DNA of 64,000 bases from Micrococcus terreus (GTDB taxonomy: Bacteria > Actinomycetota > Actinomycetes > Actinomycetales > Micrococcaceae). Below, one piece after another: positions 37,070 through 46,747 of this stretch. The notes beneath the pieces are model-generated. The model did no database searches. It saw only the letters and a list, made by a program, of their open reading frames with translations, and was not told the origin of the DNA. A program made the position numbers and the translations under genes. The stretch is taken from assembly GCF_900116905.1 (NCBI RefSeq), contig NZ_FPCG01000008.1, positions 111,684 through 175,683 on the forward strand, in the 5' to 3' direction. Numbering within the stretch: position 1 is the first letter of the stretch; every line of letters begins with the position of its first letter.

Positions 37070-38341
37070 ATGTTCGCTCTGCGCTGTCCCGTCCGTGACT
37101 ACTCCTGGGGTTCGAGCACCCTGCTCGCCGACCTCGAAGGTCGCACCCCCACGGGTCGCCCGGAGGCTGAGGTGTGGATGGGCGCGCATCCCGGTGCCCC
37201 CTCCCTGGCAGTCCTTCCCGACGACGGCACGCAGGTTCCGCTGGACGCCCTCCTGGCGCAGGACCCGGCAGGTCTGCTCGGCTCCGCCGAGCGGTTCGGA
37301 CGGCTCCCGTTTCTGGTGAAGCTGCTGGCCGCAGGACAGCCCCTGTCCATCCAGGCCCACCCCACCCTGGAGCAGGCCCGCGCCGGGTACGCCGCCGAGG
37401 AGCAGGCCGGAGTCCCGGCCGATGCCCCGCACCGGAACTACAAGGACGACAACCACAAGCCGGAGATGGTCGTGGCCCTGACCCCGTTCTCCGCCCTGTG
37501 CGGATTCCGGGACACCGAGGCCTCGGCACGGTCCTTCGAACGGCTGGCCCAGGTGCTGACCGAGTACGGGGACGGGGCCACCTCACCGGAGGCCGCCTCA
37601 GCCGCCCACCTGAGCCTGAAGCTCTACGGCGGGCGACTGCAGGAGGTCTTCTCCGCCCTGCTGGACCCCAGCGGCGGGTGGGCCGGAGGCGACTGGGTGG
37701 AGGCCGCCGTCGGGGCCCTGAACCATGCCCCGGACGTGCTGGAGGATGACCTGAACCTGGCCACCGCCGTGGGGATCGCCGAGCACTTCCCGGGCGATCC
37801 CGGGGTGATGGTCTCCCTGCTGCTGCACCGCGTGGACCTGGCCCCCGGTCAGGCGATCTTCCTGCCCGCCGGGAACGTGCATGCCTACCTGCACGGACTG
37901 GGCGTGGAGGTGATGGCCGCCTCGGACAATGTCCTGCGCGGCGGTCTGACCGGCAAGCACGTGGACGTGCCGGAGCTGGAGCGCGTGGTGGTGTTCGAGC
38001 CGATGCCCGTGCCGTATCTGAACAGCTCCTCCGGCGCGGAGGGACACCAGCGGTTCGCCCCGCCGGTGGAGGAGTTCGAGGTGGAGCGCCTGGACCTGCC
38101 AGCTGCCGAGGGGCGTGCGCTGACCGCCCACGGCCCGGTGATCGCGGTGTGCGTGGCCGGTTCCGTTCAGGTGCGCTCGTCAGGACAGGACGGTCAGGCC
38201 GCGCAGACACTGACCCTGGCTCCGGGTGAGTCCGTGTTCCTGGGGGCGGATGACGCCCAGGCCACTGTGCACGCTGTTGCGGGTGACGAACACGAAGGGA
38301 CCGCCACGGTGTTCTCCGTGACGGTCCCCGCGCTCAGCTGA
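37070..38341 (+). CDS. manA: Mannose-6-phosphate isomerase, class I
   Basis: 423-residue type I phosphomannose isomerase that interconverts fructose 6-phosphate and mannose 6-phosphate, opening the route to GDP-mannose. Zinc site residues appear in GQPLSIQAHPTLEQA (near residue 87-101), DNHKPEMVVAL (near 126-136), and the second cupin LPAGNVHAYLHGLGVEVMAASDNVLRGGL (first part at about 264-276, with the conserved His). No phosphomannomutase gene is in the window. Mannose products may feed Pmt and other glycosyltransferases here, an inference. Confidence 0.94.
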   Translation: MFALRCPVRDYSWGSSTLLADLEGRTPTGRPEAEVWMGAHPGAPSLAVLPDDGTQVPLDALLAQDPAGLLGSAERFGRLPFLVKLLAAGQPLSIQAHPTLEQARAGYAAEEQAGVPADAPHRNYKDDNHKPEMVVALTPFSALCGFRDTEASARSFERLAQVLTEYGDGATSPEAASAAHLSLKLYGGRLQEVFSALLDPSGGWAGGDWVEAAVGALNHAPDVLEDDLNLATAVGIAEHFPGDPGVMVSLLLHRVDLAPGQAIFLPAGNVHAYLHGLGVEVMAASDNVLRGGLTGKHVDVPELERVVVFEPMPVPYLNSSSGAEGHQRFAPPVEEFEVERLDLPAAEGRALTAHGPVIAVCVAGSVQVRSSGQDGQAAQTLTLAPGESVFLGADDAQATVHAVAGDEHEGTATVFSVTVPALS

Positions 38342-38371
38342 TCAGCTCAGCCGCAGTGCTGCAGGCTGGGC

Positions 38372-39460
38372 TCAGTCGTCCAGCCACTTGCGCCACTTGC
38401 GCACCTGGTGCTCGGCCTCCACGATCCGCACGGTGCCGGACTTGGAGCGCATCACCATGGACTGGGTGATCACGCGGTCGTTGTCGTAGCGCACGCCGCG
38501 CAGCAGGTCACCGTCGGTGATGCCAGTGGCGGCGAAGTAGCAGTTGTCGGACTTGACCAGGTCGTTGGTGGACAGCACGGCGTCCAGGTCGTGGCCGGCG
38601 TCGATCGCACGCTGACGCTCGGCGTCGTCCACGGGAGCCAGGCGGCCTTGGATGATGCCGCCGGTGGCCTTGATGGCGCAGGCGGTGACGATCCCCTCCG
38701 GGGTGCCGCCGATCCCCAGCAGCATGTCCACATCGGTGCCGGGACGGGCCGCTGCGATGCCGCCGGCCACGTCACCGTCCATGATGAACTTCACGCGGGC
38801 GCCGGCCTCACGGATCTCCTGGACCAGCTTCTCGTGGCGAGGACGCTCCAGCACGCAGACATTGAGCTGGCTGGCCGGCTTGTTCAGCGCCTTGGAGACC
38901 AGGTGGATGTTCTGCTTGACCGGCAGACGCAGGTCCACGAAGTCCGCGGCCTCCGGGCCCACCACCATCTTGTCCATGTAGAACACGGCCGAGGGGTCGA
39001 ACATGGCCCCGCGCTCCGCGACGGCGAACACCGAGAGGGCGTTGTTGTAACCCAGGGCGGTCAGCCGGGTGCCGTCGATCGGGTCCACGGCCACGTCCAC
39101 CTCGGGGCCGGTGCCGTCGCCGACGTTCTCCCCGTTGTAGAGCATGGGCGCCTCGTCCTTCTCGCCCTCGCCGATCACCACCACGCCGTTCATCTGGACG
39201 GTGTCCATGAACTCGCGCATGGCGTCCACGGCGGCGCCGTCGGCGGTGTTCTTGTCCCCGTAGCCCACCCAGTGGCCGGCGGCGATGGCCGCCGCCTCGG
39301 TCACGCGGACCAGCTCCATGGCCAGGTTGCGGTCCGGCTCGGTCCCGGAGACCGCCAGGTCCGGGCTGATGGAGGTGTGCTGGCCGCGTGCCCGCTGTGC
39401 GGACGGTGCGGATGCTGTCTGCGCCGGAACGCCCTTGTTCTCGGACTGCTCTGAAGTCAC
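38372..39460 (-). CDS. glpX: Class II fructose-1,6-bisphosphatase
   Basis: 362 residues. GlpX hydrolyses fructose 1,6-bisphosphate in gluconeogenesis and needs a divalent metal and lithium-sensitive fold. Motifs: [16 protein letters not shown] near 63-78, [17 protein letters not shown] near 96-112, [10 protein letters not shown] near 127-136, and [19 protein letters not shown] near 251-269. About 40 residues of low complexity precede the core. GTG 39460 follows GGAGAGA. Divergent from DUF4245, an arrangement shared with M. tuberculosis (Rv1099c/Rv1100, from memory). Confidence 0.95.
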   Translation of the reverse strand: MTSEQSENKGVPAQTASAPSAQRARGQHTSISPDLAVSGTEPDRNLAMELVRVTEAAAIAAGHWVGYGDKNTADGAAVDAMREFMDTVQMNGVVVIGEGEKDEAPMLYNGENVGDGTGPEVDVAVDPIDGTRLTALGYNNALSVFAVAERGAMFDPSAVFYMDKMVVGPEAADFVDLRLPVKQNIHLVSKALNKPASQLNVCVLERPRHEKLVQEIREAGARVKFIMDGDVAGGIAAARPGTDVDMLLGIGGTPEGIVTACAIKATGGIIQGRLAPVDDAERQRAIDAGHDLDAVLSTNDLVKSDNCYFAATGITDGDLLRGVRYDNDRVITQSMVMRSKSGTVRIVEAEHQVRKWRKWLDD

Positions 39461-39554
39461 CGTGTCTCTCCGTCTGTGGTGTTGAGGGTGGTGGAGGACC
39501 TGCTCACGTCCTGTTCCACCATCCTAGTGCGCTGCACAGTGGCAGAATGGGGCC

Positions 39555-40151
39555 GTGACGACTTCCAGCACCACCACTCCCCCCGCGCCCAAGCCGCAGC
39601 TCACCGAGAAGCAGGCGAAGCGGGCGGGGCAGTCGGCGATGGCCATGGTGCTCTCGGTCCTGGCCACGCTGGCCGTGGCGCTGATGGTCTACTTCCTGAA
39701 CCCCGGCAGCACCGCCGAGACCTACGAGCGCCCGGTGGATGTGGATGCCGTGGCCACTCAGGCCACCGCCGGTCTGGACTACACCGCGCTCTCCCCTGAG
39801 GTCCCCGAGGGCTGGCGCGCCACCTACGCCCGGCTGCGCAGCGGCGGTGCGGACCAGGTGCCGGCCTGGGAGGCCGGGTACGTGACCGGCCAGGAGGAGT
39901 TCGTGGGCCTGACCCAGACCGATCAGTCCAACCCCACCTGGCTGAGCCAGACCGTCAAGGGCGCCCCGAACGCCGGTCAGGTCTCCGTGGACGGCATCGC
40001 CTGGGCACTGCACGAGCCGGCGGAGGGCGACCGACACCTGGTGGGCGAGCTGGAGGGGACCACCGTGGTGATCTCCGGGTCCGGTGAGCTCTCCGACCTG
40101 GAGGCGATGGCCACCGCCCTGCAGGCCGCCTCCGAGGGAGCCGCTCAGTGA
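39555..40151 (+). CDS. DUF4245 family membrane protein
   Basis: 198 residues: a 25-residue cytoplasmic leader, one helix (about 28-48, VLSVLATLAVALMVYFL) and an exterior domain with the family text AGLDYTALSPEVPEGW and FVGLTQTDQSNPTWLSQTV. DUF4245 is an actinobacterial family encoded opposite glpX; function unknown. A CAGAAT sequence 6 nt before GTG 39555 may be a weak leaderless -10. The stop overlaps the carbonic anhydrase start (GTGA), so both are probably co-translated. Confidence 0.85.
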   Translation: MTTSSTTTPPAPKPQLTEKQAKRAGQSAMAMVLSVLATLAVALMVYFLNPGSTAETYERPVDVDAVATQATAGLDYTALSPEVPEGWRATYARLRSGGADQVPAWEAGYVTGQEEFVGLTQTDQSNPTWLSQTVKGAPNAGQVSVDGIAWALHEPAEGDRHLVGELEGTTVVISGSGELSDLEAMATALQAASEGAAQ

Positions 40152-40813
40152 GCCCCACCCCGCTGCAGCAGCTGGCCCGGTCTGAGCGCCCCACCCCGGA
40201 CGACGTCTGGAAGCTGCTGCGCGAGGGCAACCAGCGCTTCGTGGACGGGGTCTCCGACCACCCCAACCAGGACGCCGCACGCCGGGCCTCCCTGGCCGGT
40301 GGACAGCACCCGGTTGCCGTGATCTTCGGCTGCTCGGATTCCCGCCTGGCCGCTGAGATCATCTTCGACGTCGGCCTGGGCGATGTGTTCGTCATCCGCA
40401 CCGCCGGGCAGGTGATCGACGACGCCGTGCTGGGCTCCCTGGAGTACTCGGTGGACGTGCTGGACATCCCGCTGATCGTGGTCCTGGGCCATGACAGCTG
40501 CGGTGCGGTGACCGCGGCGGTGGAGTCCTACGCCTCCGGCCAGATGCCCCCGGGCTTCATCCGCTCGCTGGTGGAGCGCATCACCCCGTCCGTGATCGCC
40601 GCCCGGCGCTCCGGGGTGAAGGATGTGGACGGGACCGTGGCCGAGCATGTGGGCCAGACCTGCGACCGGATCGTGGAGTCCTCCCGCGCGCTCAGCGCCG
40701 CCGTGGAGCAGGGCCGCACCGCGGTGATCGGGGTGACCTACTCCCTGGCCGGCGGTTCCGGCAAGGCCGTACACGCCATCGGCGAGGTCACCGACCCTGA
40801 CCTGCCGCGCTGA
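40148..40813 (+). CDS. Beta-class carbonic anhydrase
   Basis: 221 residues; interconverts CO2 and bicarbonate with a zinc ion. Zinc ligands are Cys62, His115 and Cys118, and the Asp64-Arg66 dyad lies in FGCSDSRLAAEI. VVLGHDSCGAVTAAVE follows. Layout fits the plant-type beta class. GTG 40148 overlaps the DUF4245 stop. The last 26 bases overlap the convergent membrane-protein gene. Bicarbonate produced could feed PurK or carboxylases; that link is inference. Confidence 0.95.
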   Translation: MSPTPLQQLARSERPTPDDVWKLLREGNQRFVDGVSDHPNQDAARRASLAGGQHPVAVIFGCSDSRLAAEIIFDVGLGDVFVIRTAGQVIDDAVLGSLEYSVDVLDIPLIVVLGHDSCGAVTAAVESYASGQMPPGFIRSLVERITPSVIAARRSGVKDVDGTVAEHVGQTCDRIVESSRALSAAVEQGRTAVIGVTYSLAGGSGKAVHAIGEVTDPDLPR

Positions 40814-41198
40814 CCCGACGCAGCACTCGCCACCGCCGGACGGTCAGGACCAGCAGCACCATCGCGCAGAGGGCCAGCAGCGCCCCGGAGGCCAGGAACA
40901 TGAAGCCGGCACCGATGTTGGTCTCGGTGGTGATCATCCAGCAGTACCCCAGCGCGCGCACCAGGCACAGCACCACCCCGACGACGCCCAGCCAGAATGC
41001 CGACCTCCACCGGTCCCAGCGGGCGGCCAGCGTCACCACCACGGATCCCACGGCCGCGGCGCCGAGGGTGAGCCAGGTGTACACCCTGGCCTGGACCCAG
41101 TCGGTCTCCTCGAAGGGGATCATCGGCTGCACGATGTCCCGGATGAACGGGAGGACCACCAGCAGCACCGCCAGCAGGGCCCACCGCACGCTCGTCAT
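40788..41198 (-). CDS. Four-helix membrane protein, third gene of a two-component operon
   Basis: 136 residues with four helices (about 5-22, 42-60, 68-88, 98-120) and a basic C-terminus. No family recognised. Its ATG overlaps the response-regulator stop by 4 nt (ATGA), so it is translationally coupled to the two-component genes and may be an accessory sensor component. It runs 26 bp into the convergent carbonic anhydrase gene. Function unknown. Confidence 0.72.
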   Translation of the reverse strand: MTSVRWALLAVLLVVLPFIRDIVQPMIPFEETDWVQARVYTWLTLGAAAVGSVVVTLAARWDRWRSAFWLGVVGVVLCLVRALGYCWMITTETNIGAGFMFLASGALLALCAMVLLVLTVRRWRVLRRVSAAGQGR

Positions 41199-41851
41199 CC
41201 CCGGATGATGCCATGGGTCCGGGCCGCTGCCACGGCCTCCGTGCGGGTGGCCACGCCCAGCTTGGTGAAGATGTGGTTCAGGTGGGTCTTCACGGTGGCC
41301 TGGGAGATGAACAGCTCCGCGGCCAGCTGCTGATTGGTCCGCCCGGTGACCAGCAGCTCCAGGATCTGGACCTCACGCGGACTCAGCGCCTCGGCCAGTC
41401 CGCGCGTGCCGCCCAGAGCTCGGCGGGCGATCTCCGCCGGCAGCACCGTCATCCCCTGAGCGGCCTTGACCACCGCGTCCCGCAGATCGGCGGCGGAGGC
41501 GTCCTTGAGCAGGTAGCCCACGGCACCGGCCTGCAGGGCTGACTGCACATCGGCAGAACTGCTGTAGGTGGTCACCATCAGGACCGGGAGCCGCGGATGC
41601 CGCTGTGCCAGCTGGCGGGTGGTCTCGATCCCGGACGGCCCTCCGCCCAGCTCGATGTCCATCACCACCACGTCCGGCCCCTCGCCCAGACCCACCTGCC
41701 GGTCCACGGCCGCGAGCGCCTGCGCCGAGTCCTCCGCCTCGGCCACCACGCTGATCCCGCCGCCGGACTCGAGCACGGCACGCAGTCCGGCCCGCACCAC
41801 CGGGTGGTCGTCCACCAGCACCACGCGCAGCATCACCGACTCCTCGGTCAT
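41195..41851 (-). CDS. NarL/FixJ-type response regulator
   Basis: 218 residues. Receiver domain: acidic pair in LVDDHP (14-15), phosphoacceptor Asp65 in VVVMDIELGG, Thr94/Thr95 region and Lys116 in YLLKDAS. LuxR-type helix-turn-helix at about 156-200, from LSPREVQILELL to HIFTKLGV. Such regulators bind DNA as dimers once phosphorylated. Start overlaps the kinase stop, stop overlaps the membrane gene start. The divergent ABC transporter beyond the kinase is the most likely target, by analogy with similar arrangements. Confidence 0.93.
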   Translation of the reverse strand: MTEESVMLRVVLVDDHPVVRAGLRAVLESGGGISVVAEAEDSAQALAAVDRQVGLGEGPDVVVMDIELGGGPSGIETTRQLAQRHPRLPVLMVTTYSSSADVQSALQAGAVGYLLKDASAADLRDAVVKAAQGMTVLPAEIARRALGGTRGLAEALSPREVQILELLVTGRTNQQLAAELFISQATVKTHLNHIFTKLGVATRTEAVAAARTHGIIRG

Positions 41852-43152
41852 CCCACAGCCCCCTCTCTCGGCAGGCTCAGCGCCACCACGGTGCCGGACC
41901 CATCGGGCAGGGCATCCTCGACCGCCAGGGTGCCGCCACGCTCGACGGCGCGCTGTCTCATCGTCTCAATCCCGAAACCCGCCGGCCGACCGCCTCGGCC
42001 CCGGCCGTCGTCGTGGATGTCCAGGGTGCAGCCGTCCTGGTGGAGGGTGAAGGTGACCACGCACCGGGTGGCCTGCGCGTGCAACAGGACGTTGGACAGG
42101 GCCGACTGCGCCACGCGGCGGACCACCGTGGCGGACGCTGTGCCCAGGTCCGCGTGCTCATCCGGCACCACCCCGTGGAAGCTCACCTTCAGCACGGCTC
42201 CGGACTGCCGGGCGGTGGACTGGGTGGCCGCGCACAGTGACTCCAGGTCCTGCACCAGCTCGCCCACCGGGGTCGCTTCCGCGCGGTCCGCGGCGTCCTG
42301 GCCCACCAGGGCCCGGGCCTGGCCCAGGCTGTGGGCGGCGGTGCGTTCCATCTGTGCCAGCTGCCCGGCGATCGGCTCGGCTGGCTGCTGCTCCAGGGCC
42401 GCGCGGGAGAGCAGCACCACGGAGGCCAGTCCCTGGGCCACGGTGTCATGCACCTCGCGGGCCCACCGGTGGCGTTCGCGCAGCGCGCCGGCGTGGCGTT
42501 CGGCGGCGGCCAGGTCCGCGCGGGCGGCCTGCAGCTCGGCGATGATCCGCTGCTGGCGCTGGGCCTCGTCGTAGAAGAGCGCGTAGGCGGCGGACATGAC
42601 CACGGCCACCAGGGCGCCGATCACCGGCCCGATGACCGCGCCCACATCCAGTCCGTCCCGGTGCACGGCGTAGGCCACCAGGACCACGGCGGTCAGTCCC
42701 ACCACGCAGGCCAGCGCCGCGGGGACGGACCGGCGCCCCACCACGTGCAGGTGCAGGAAGAACAGCGGGAAGACCAGCCAGGCGAAGTCCACGTAGGTGA
42801 TGACCAGTCCGAGCCAGAGCACGGTGACGGTGACCAGCCAGGGCAGTTGCCAGCGCACCACGATCTGATCTCGTGCGCCGCCGATCCCGGTCCAGCCGCC
42901 CTCGCTGCGCCGTTTCTCCACGAACGTCCCGGCCACGTACACCCCGGCGAAGACCGCCGCCAGGACCCCGGCCAGGGTGAGCCGGCCCCAGTCCCCCGCG
43001 CCGTGGGATGCCTGCCAGCACCGGGCCAGGCCCAGCACCAGCAGCGCGGCCACCGTGACGTGCAGGGCCACGCGCATGGAGCCCAGCAGCACCTGGATCC
43101 GGCGGCTGGGCTGCAGCTGGGCGGCATCTGCCGCAGTGAGGACCTCTCCCAT
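41848..43152 (-). CDS. NarL-system sensor histidine kinase (HisKA_3)
   Basis: 434 residues: six helices up to about residue 193, a coiled-coil linker, the dimerisation segment with phospho-acceptor His235 in REVHDTVAQGLASV, and an HATPase domain with SNVLLHAQA, DIHDDGRGRGGRPAGFG and GSGTVVALSLP. The membrane part has very little outside the bilayer, which suggests sensing within the membrane. ATG 43152 is set by the first helix and by a TACTCT box 6 nt upstream; the longer frame to 43290 would cross the divergent ABC promoter. Confidence 0.92.
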   Translation of the reverse strand: MGEVLTAADAAQLQPSRRIQVLLGSMRVALHVTVAALLVLGLARCWQASHGAGDWGRLTLAGVLAAVFAGVYVAGTFVEKRRSEGGWTGIGGARDQIVVRWQLPWLVTVTVLWLGLVITYVDFAWLVFPLFFLHLHVVGRRSVPAALACVVGLTAVVLVAYAVHRDGLDVGAVIGPVIGALVAVVMSAAYALFYDEAQRQQRIIAELQAARADLAAAERHAGALRERHRWAREVHDTVAQGLASVVLLSRAALEQQPAEPIAGQLAQMERTAAHSLGQARALVGQDAADRAEATPVGELVQDLESLCAATQSTARQSGAVLKVSFHGVVPDEHADLGTASATVVRRVAQSALSNVLLHAQATRCVVTFTLHQDGCTLDIHDDGRGRGGRPAGFGIETMRQRAVERGGTLAVEDALPDGSGTVVALSLPREGAVG

Positions 43153-43158
43153 GGGTGC

Positions 43159-43164
43159 AGAGTA
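43159..43164 (-). promoter_or_regulatory. TACTCT -10 box for leaderless histidine kinase gene
   Basis: TACTCT on the minus strand, 6 nt before ATG 43152; no ribosome site. Confidence 0.5.
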
Positions 43165-43270
43165 ACGCGCCTGCCGCCCCGCCGCACCGGCGCCGGTCCA
43201 TCCTTCGGTTGATTCACGATCCTCACCCTGGCCGATGTCCACCGCCCCCGTTCGCAGGAGGCTGGAGGGC

Positions 43271-44410
43271 ATGACCCCGATCCTCACCACACCCTTCCTC
43301 TCCGTGCGCGACGTCCGCTTCGCCCGCGGCCGCTACGCCCTGATGGGTGCGGTGGTCGCGCTGATCTGCCTGCTGCTGGTCTTCCTGACCGGGCTGACCA
43401 ACGGGCTGGCGCACCAGAACATCTCCGCGGTGACCGCCTGGAAGAACGCCGGCGAGTATCAGCAGGTCTCCGTGGTGTTCGGGGCCCCGCACGCCGAGTC
43501 CGCCGAGGACGTGGAGGTCTCCTTCACCTCCTCCCAGACCAGTGCGGATCAGCTCCAGTCCTGGGCCGAGTCCCCCTCAGTGGATTGGGCCGAGCCGGTG
43601 GGCATCAGCCAGTCCCGCGCGGACAGCGGGACGTCTGCAGCCGCCGTGGCGATGATCGCCGTGGAGCCGGGCAGCCGGCTGCTGCCCGCTGACGCGGACC
43701 TTCCCGACGATGGCCTCACCGGTCTGCTGGTCAGCGCACCGGCCGCGGAGGACCTGGGGGTGCAGGCCGGCGACGGGCTCACCGTCAACGGGCGGGAGCT
43801 GAGCGTGCAGGCCGTGGTGGAGGGTGAGTACTACTCGCACATCCCCGTGATGTGGCTGCCGCTGGAGCAGTGGCGCACGGCCACCCACGCGGAGGAGGGC
43901 ACCGCCACCGCGCTGGTGGTGGGTACGGGGACAGACGTTTCCGAAGACGAGCTCGCCGCCCTGGCCGCTGACACCGCCACCGCCGTCACGGATGTGAACG
44001 GGGCCCTGTCCGCCCTGCCGGCCTACTCCTCGGAGAACGGGTCCCTGGTGATGATGCAGGCCTTCCTCTACGGCATCTCCGCCCTGGTGATCGCCGCGTT
44101 CATGGCGGTGTTCACCGTGCAGCGGACCCGGGACATCGCGGTGCTCAAGGCACTGGGGGCCACCAACCGCTGGGTGATCACCGACGGTCTGCTCCAGGCG
44201 GGGATCGTGCTGCTGGTGGGCGCCGCCCTGGGGACCGCCCTGGGCACGGCCGGCGCCGTGTTCGCCGCGCAGGCCGTCCCCGTCCAGGTGGACTGGGTGA
44301 CCGCCGCCCTGCCGTTCGGACTGACCGTGGTCCTGGGGATGCTCGCCGCGGCGGTGGCCGTCTGGCGCACCACCCGGGTGGACCCGCTGTTGGCCCTCGG
44401 CGGCAGCTGA
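43271..44410 (+). CDS. FtsX-like ABC transporter permease
   Basis: 379 residues. Topology is MacB-like: helix one near 20-45, an exterior domain of about 200 residues, then three helices. The FtsX signature is VLKALGATNRWVITDGLLQAG near 292-312. ATG 43271 is chosen for AGGAGG 9 nt upstream over ATG 43235. Only one permease gene is present, so a homodimer is expected. Paired with the next ATPase gene; divergent from the two-component operon that probably regulates it. Substrate unknown; lipoprotein release, peptide export or antibiotic resistance are options. Confidence 0.9.
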   Translation: MTPILTTPFLSVRDVRFARGRYALMGAVVALICLLLVFLTGLTNGLAHQNISAVTAWKNAGEYQQVSVVFGAPHAESAEDVEVSFTSSQTSADQLQSWAESPSVDWAEPVGISQSRADSGTSAAAVAMIAVEPGSRLLPADADLPDDGLTGLLVSAPAAEDLGVQAGDGLTVNGRELSVQAVVEGEYYSHIPVMWLPLEQWRTATHAEEGTATALVVGTGTDVSEDELAALAADTATAVTDVNGALSALPAYSSENGSLVMMQAFLYGISALVIAAFMAVFTVQRTRDIAVLKALGATNRWVITDGLLQAGIVLLVGAALGTALGTAGAVFAAQAVPVQVDWVTAALPFGLTVVLGMLAAAVAVWRTTRVDPLLALGGS

Positions 44411-44437
44411 TCCCACAACCTCCCGAAAGGACCCCTC

Positions 44438-45109
44438 ATGCTCACTCTCGAGAACCTCACCCTGGCCTACCCGGACGGTGAATCCGGCACCCTGCTCGCC
44501 CTGGACTCTGTGGACCTCACCGTCCCGGACGGCCAGATGGTCGCCCTGGTGGGCCCCTCCGGCTCGGGCAAGTCCAGCCTGTTGGCCGTGGCCGGGGCCC
44601 TGGTCACCCCCACGTCCGGAACCGTGACCATCGATGACCGTCCGGTCACCGGTGCCTCCGCCGCCGAGCGCACCCGTATCCGGAGGGAGGACGTCGGCCT
44701 GGTGTTCCAGCAGCCCCATCTGCTGCCCTCGCTCACAGCCCTGGAGCAGCTGCAGCTCTCCGAGGCCCTGAGCGGAACCCGGCCCCGTGACTCCCGCAGC
44801 GCCGCGCGGGAGGCCCTGGCCGCCGTCGGGATGGAGCGGGCCGCGGACCGCAGGCCCCACCAGCTCTCCGGCGGCATGCGCCAGCGGGTGAACATCGCCC
44901 GCGCCCTGATGGGCCGGCCCGCGGTGATGCTGGTGGACGAGCCCACCGCCGCGCTGGACCAGGACCGCTCGGCGGAGGTGATGGATCTGCTGGCCCGGCT
45001 GACCCATGAGCGGGGCCTGGCCACCGTGGTGGTGACCCATGATCTGGAGTCCGTCCCGGTGGCCGACCGGGCAGTGCACATGAGGGATGGCCGGGTGAGC
45101 GAACACTAG
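44438..45109 (+). CDS. ABC transporter ATP-binding protein (LolD/MacB type)
   Basis: 223 residues. Walker [10 protein letters not shown] at 39-47, Q-loop [20 protein letters not shown] near 88-107, signature [15 protein letters not shown] near 147-161, Walker [14 protein letters not shown], and switch VVVTHD. Class matches LolD/MacB ATPases that drive FtsX-like permeases. AAAGGA precedes the ATG. Encoded 27 nt after the permease, so one transporter. Its 3' end overlaps the fumC -10 box. Confidence 0.93.
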   Translation: MLTLENLTLAYPDGESGTLLALDSVDLTVPDGQMVALVGPSGSGKSSLLAVAGALVTPTSGTVTIDDRPVTGASAAERTRIRREDVGLVFQQPHLLPSLTALEQLQLSEALSGTRPRDSRSAAREALAAVGMERAADRRPHQLSGGMRQRVNIARALMGRPAVMLVDEPTAALDQDRSAEVMDLLARLTHERGLATVVVTHDLESVPVADRAVHMRDGRVSEH

Positions 45110-45112
45110 ACT
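45107..45112 (+). promoter_or_regulatory. TAGACT -10 box for leaderless fumC
   Basis: TAGACT starts on the stop codon of the ABC ATPase gene and lies 7 nt before ATG 45120. No ribosome site, so fumC likely has its own leaderless transcript. Confidence 0.55.
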
Positions 45113-45119
45113 GAGACGC

Positions 45120-46544
45120 ATGAGCGATCAGTCTTCTTCCGACCAGCAGTTCCGCATCGAGCACGACACCATGGGCGAGGTCAAGGTCCCCGTGGACGCC
45201 CTGTACCGTGCCCAGACCCAGCGCGCCGTGGAGAACTTCCCGATCTCCGGCAAGACGCTGGAGCCGAACCACATCCACGCCCTGGCCCAGATCAAGAAGG
45301 CCGCCGCGAAGGCCAACGCCGAGCTGGGGGTGCTCGACGAGGAGCGCGCCCAGGCGATCGTGGCCGCCGCGGACGAGGTCATCTCCGGTGCCCATGACGG
45401 CCACTACCCGATCGACGTCTTCCAGACCGGCTCCGGCACGTCCTCGAACATGAACACCAACGAGGTCCTGGCAACCCTGGCCACCCGCCGCCTGAAGGAC
45501 GCCGGCTCGGAGAACGAGGTCCACCCCAACGACCACGTCAACGCCTCCCAGTCCTCTAACGACGTCTTCCCCACCTCGGTGCACGTGGCCGTCACCGGTG
45601 CGCTGATCAACGACCTCAAGCCCGCCCTGGACCGCCTGGCCTCCTCGCTGGAGAAGAAGGCCGAAGAGTTCGCGTCCGTGGTCAAGTCCGGCCGCACCCA
45701 CCTGATGGACGCCACCCCGGTGACCCTGGGCCAGGAGTTCGGCGGGTACGCCGCCCAGGTCCGCTACGGGATCGAGCGTGTGGATGCCTCCCTGCCGCGC
45801 GTGGCCGAGGTCCCGCTGGGCGGCACCGCCGTGGGCACCGGCATCAACACCCCGAAGGGCTTCTCCGCCCGCGTGATCGAGCTGCTCGCCGAGGAGACCG
45901 GCCTGCCGATCACCGAGGCCCGCAACCACTTCGAGGCCCAGGCCAACCGCGACGGCCTGGTGGAGGCCTCAGGCCAGCTGCGCAACATCGCGTACTCGCT
46001 GATGAAGATCAACAACGACCTGCGCTGGATGGGCTCGGGCCCGAACACCGGTCTGGGCGAGATCTTCATCCCCGATCTGCAGCCGGGCTCCTCGATCATG
46101 CCGGGCAAGGTCAACCCGGTGATCTGCGAGGCCGCCATCATGGTCTGCGCCCAGGTGATCGGCAATGACACCACCGTGGCCCTGTCCTCCACCAACGGCG
46201 CGTTCGAGCTGAACGTGGGCATCCCGGTGATGGCCGCCAACCTGCTGGAGTCCATCCGCCTGCTGGCCAACACCTCCACGGTGATGGCGGACAAGATGAT
46301 CGACGGCATCGAGGCCAATGAGGAGCGCTGCTCGTTCCTGGCCGGCGCCTCCCCGTCCATCGTGACCCCGCTGAACAAGGTGATCGGCTACGAGGCCGCC
46401 GCCAAGATCGCCAAGCACTCCGTCGCCCAGAAGATGACCGTGCGTGAGGCCGTGATCGACCTCGGCTACGTGGAGCGCGGCGAGGTCACCGAGGCCCAGC
46501 TGGACGAGGCCCTGGACACCATGTCCATGACCCACCCCAACTGA
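45120..46544 (+). CDS. fumC: Class II fumarate hydratase
   Basis: 474-residue tetrameric, iron-free fumarase of the TCA cycle: fumarate to L-malate. Landmarks: [19 protein letters not shown] near 18-36, [18 protein letters not shown] near 101-118, [14 protein letters not shown] near 139-152, [18 protein letters not shown], and the lyase signature [12 protein letters not shown] near 323-334. Full length. A terminator follows 29 nt past the stop. In M. tuberculosis fumC likewise sits beside glpX (from memory). Confidence 0.97.
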   Translation: MSDQSSSDQQFRIEHDTMGEVKVPVDALYRAQTQRAVENFPISGKTLEPNHIHALAQIKKAAAKANAELGVLDEERAQAIVAAADEVISGAHDGHYPIDVFQTGSGTSSNMNTNEVLATLATRRLKDAGSENEVHPNDHVNASQSSNDVFPTSVHVAVTGALINDLKPALDRLASSLEKKAEEFASVVKSGRTHLMDATPVTLGQEFGGYAAQVRYGIERVDASLPRVAEVPLGGTAVGTGINTPKGFSARVIELLAEETGLPITEARNHFEAQANRDGLVEASGQLRNIAYSLMKINNDLRWMGSGPNTGLGEIFIPDLQPGSSIMPGKVNPVICEAAIMVCAQVIGNDTTVALSSTNGAFELNVGIPVMAANLLESIRLLANTSTVMADKMIDGIEANEERCSFLAGASPSIVTPLNKVIGYEAAAKIAKHSVAQKMTVREAVIDLGYVERGEVTEAQLDEALDTMSMTHPN

Positions 46545-46573
46545 TCGGTTCCGCGCCCAGCAGTCCCGACGGC

Positions 46574-46609
46574 GGCCCCGGCACCTTCCCCGCGGAAGGT
46601 CCCGGGGCC
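46574..46609 (+). terminator. Stem-loop terminator after fumC
   Basis: 16-nt arms 46574-46589 and 46594-46609 with a single mismatch and a 4-nt loop. No U-tract follows. Confidence 0.7.
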
Positions 46610-46675
46610 TCGTGCCCTCCAGGTGTGAGCCGCCCGGCAAGTTCAGCGCACCTCCACCGAGGCGGTCCGCCCTTC

Positions 46676-46727
46676 AGACACACCACGAGCCGGACACCGC
46701 CCTGGGTGTCCGGCTCATGGTGTGTCT
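46676..46727 (-). terminator. Long stem-loop terminator for the minus-strand small gene
   Basis: 23-nt arms 46676-46698 and 46705-46727 with one mismatch. The mismatch is C-A on the plus strand but G-U on minus-strand RNA, so the hairpin is perfect only there. It begins 20 nt past the stop of the 81-residue gene. Confidence 0.75.
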
Positions 46728-46747
46728 CGGTCAGGAGGAGGAGTGCT

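Noticed and set aside
38336..38347. AGCTGATCAGCT palindrome across the manA stop
   Set aside because: Loop-free 12-bp palindrome, too short for a terminator and not near a promoter. Likely chance.
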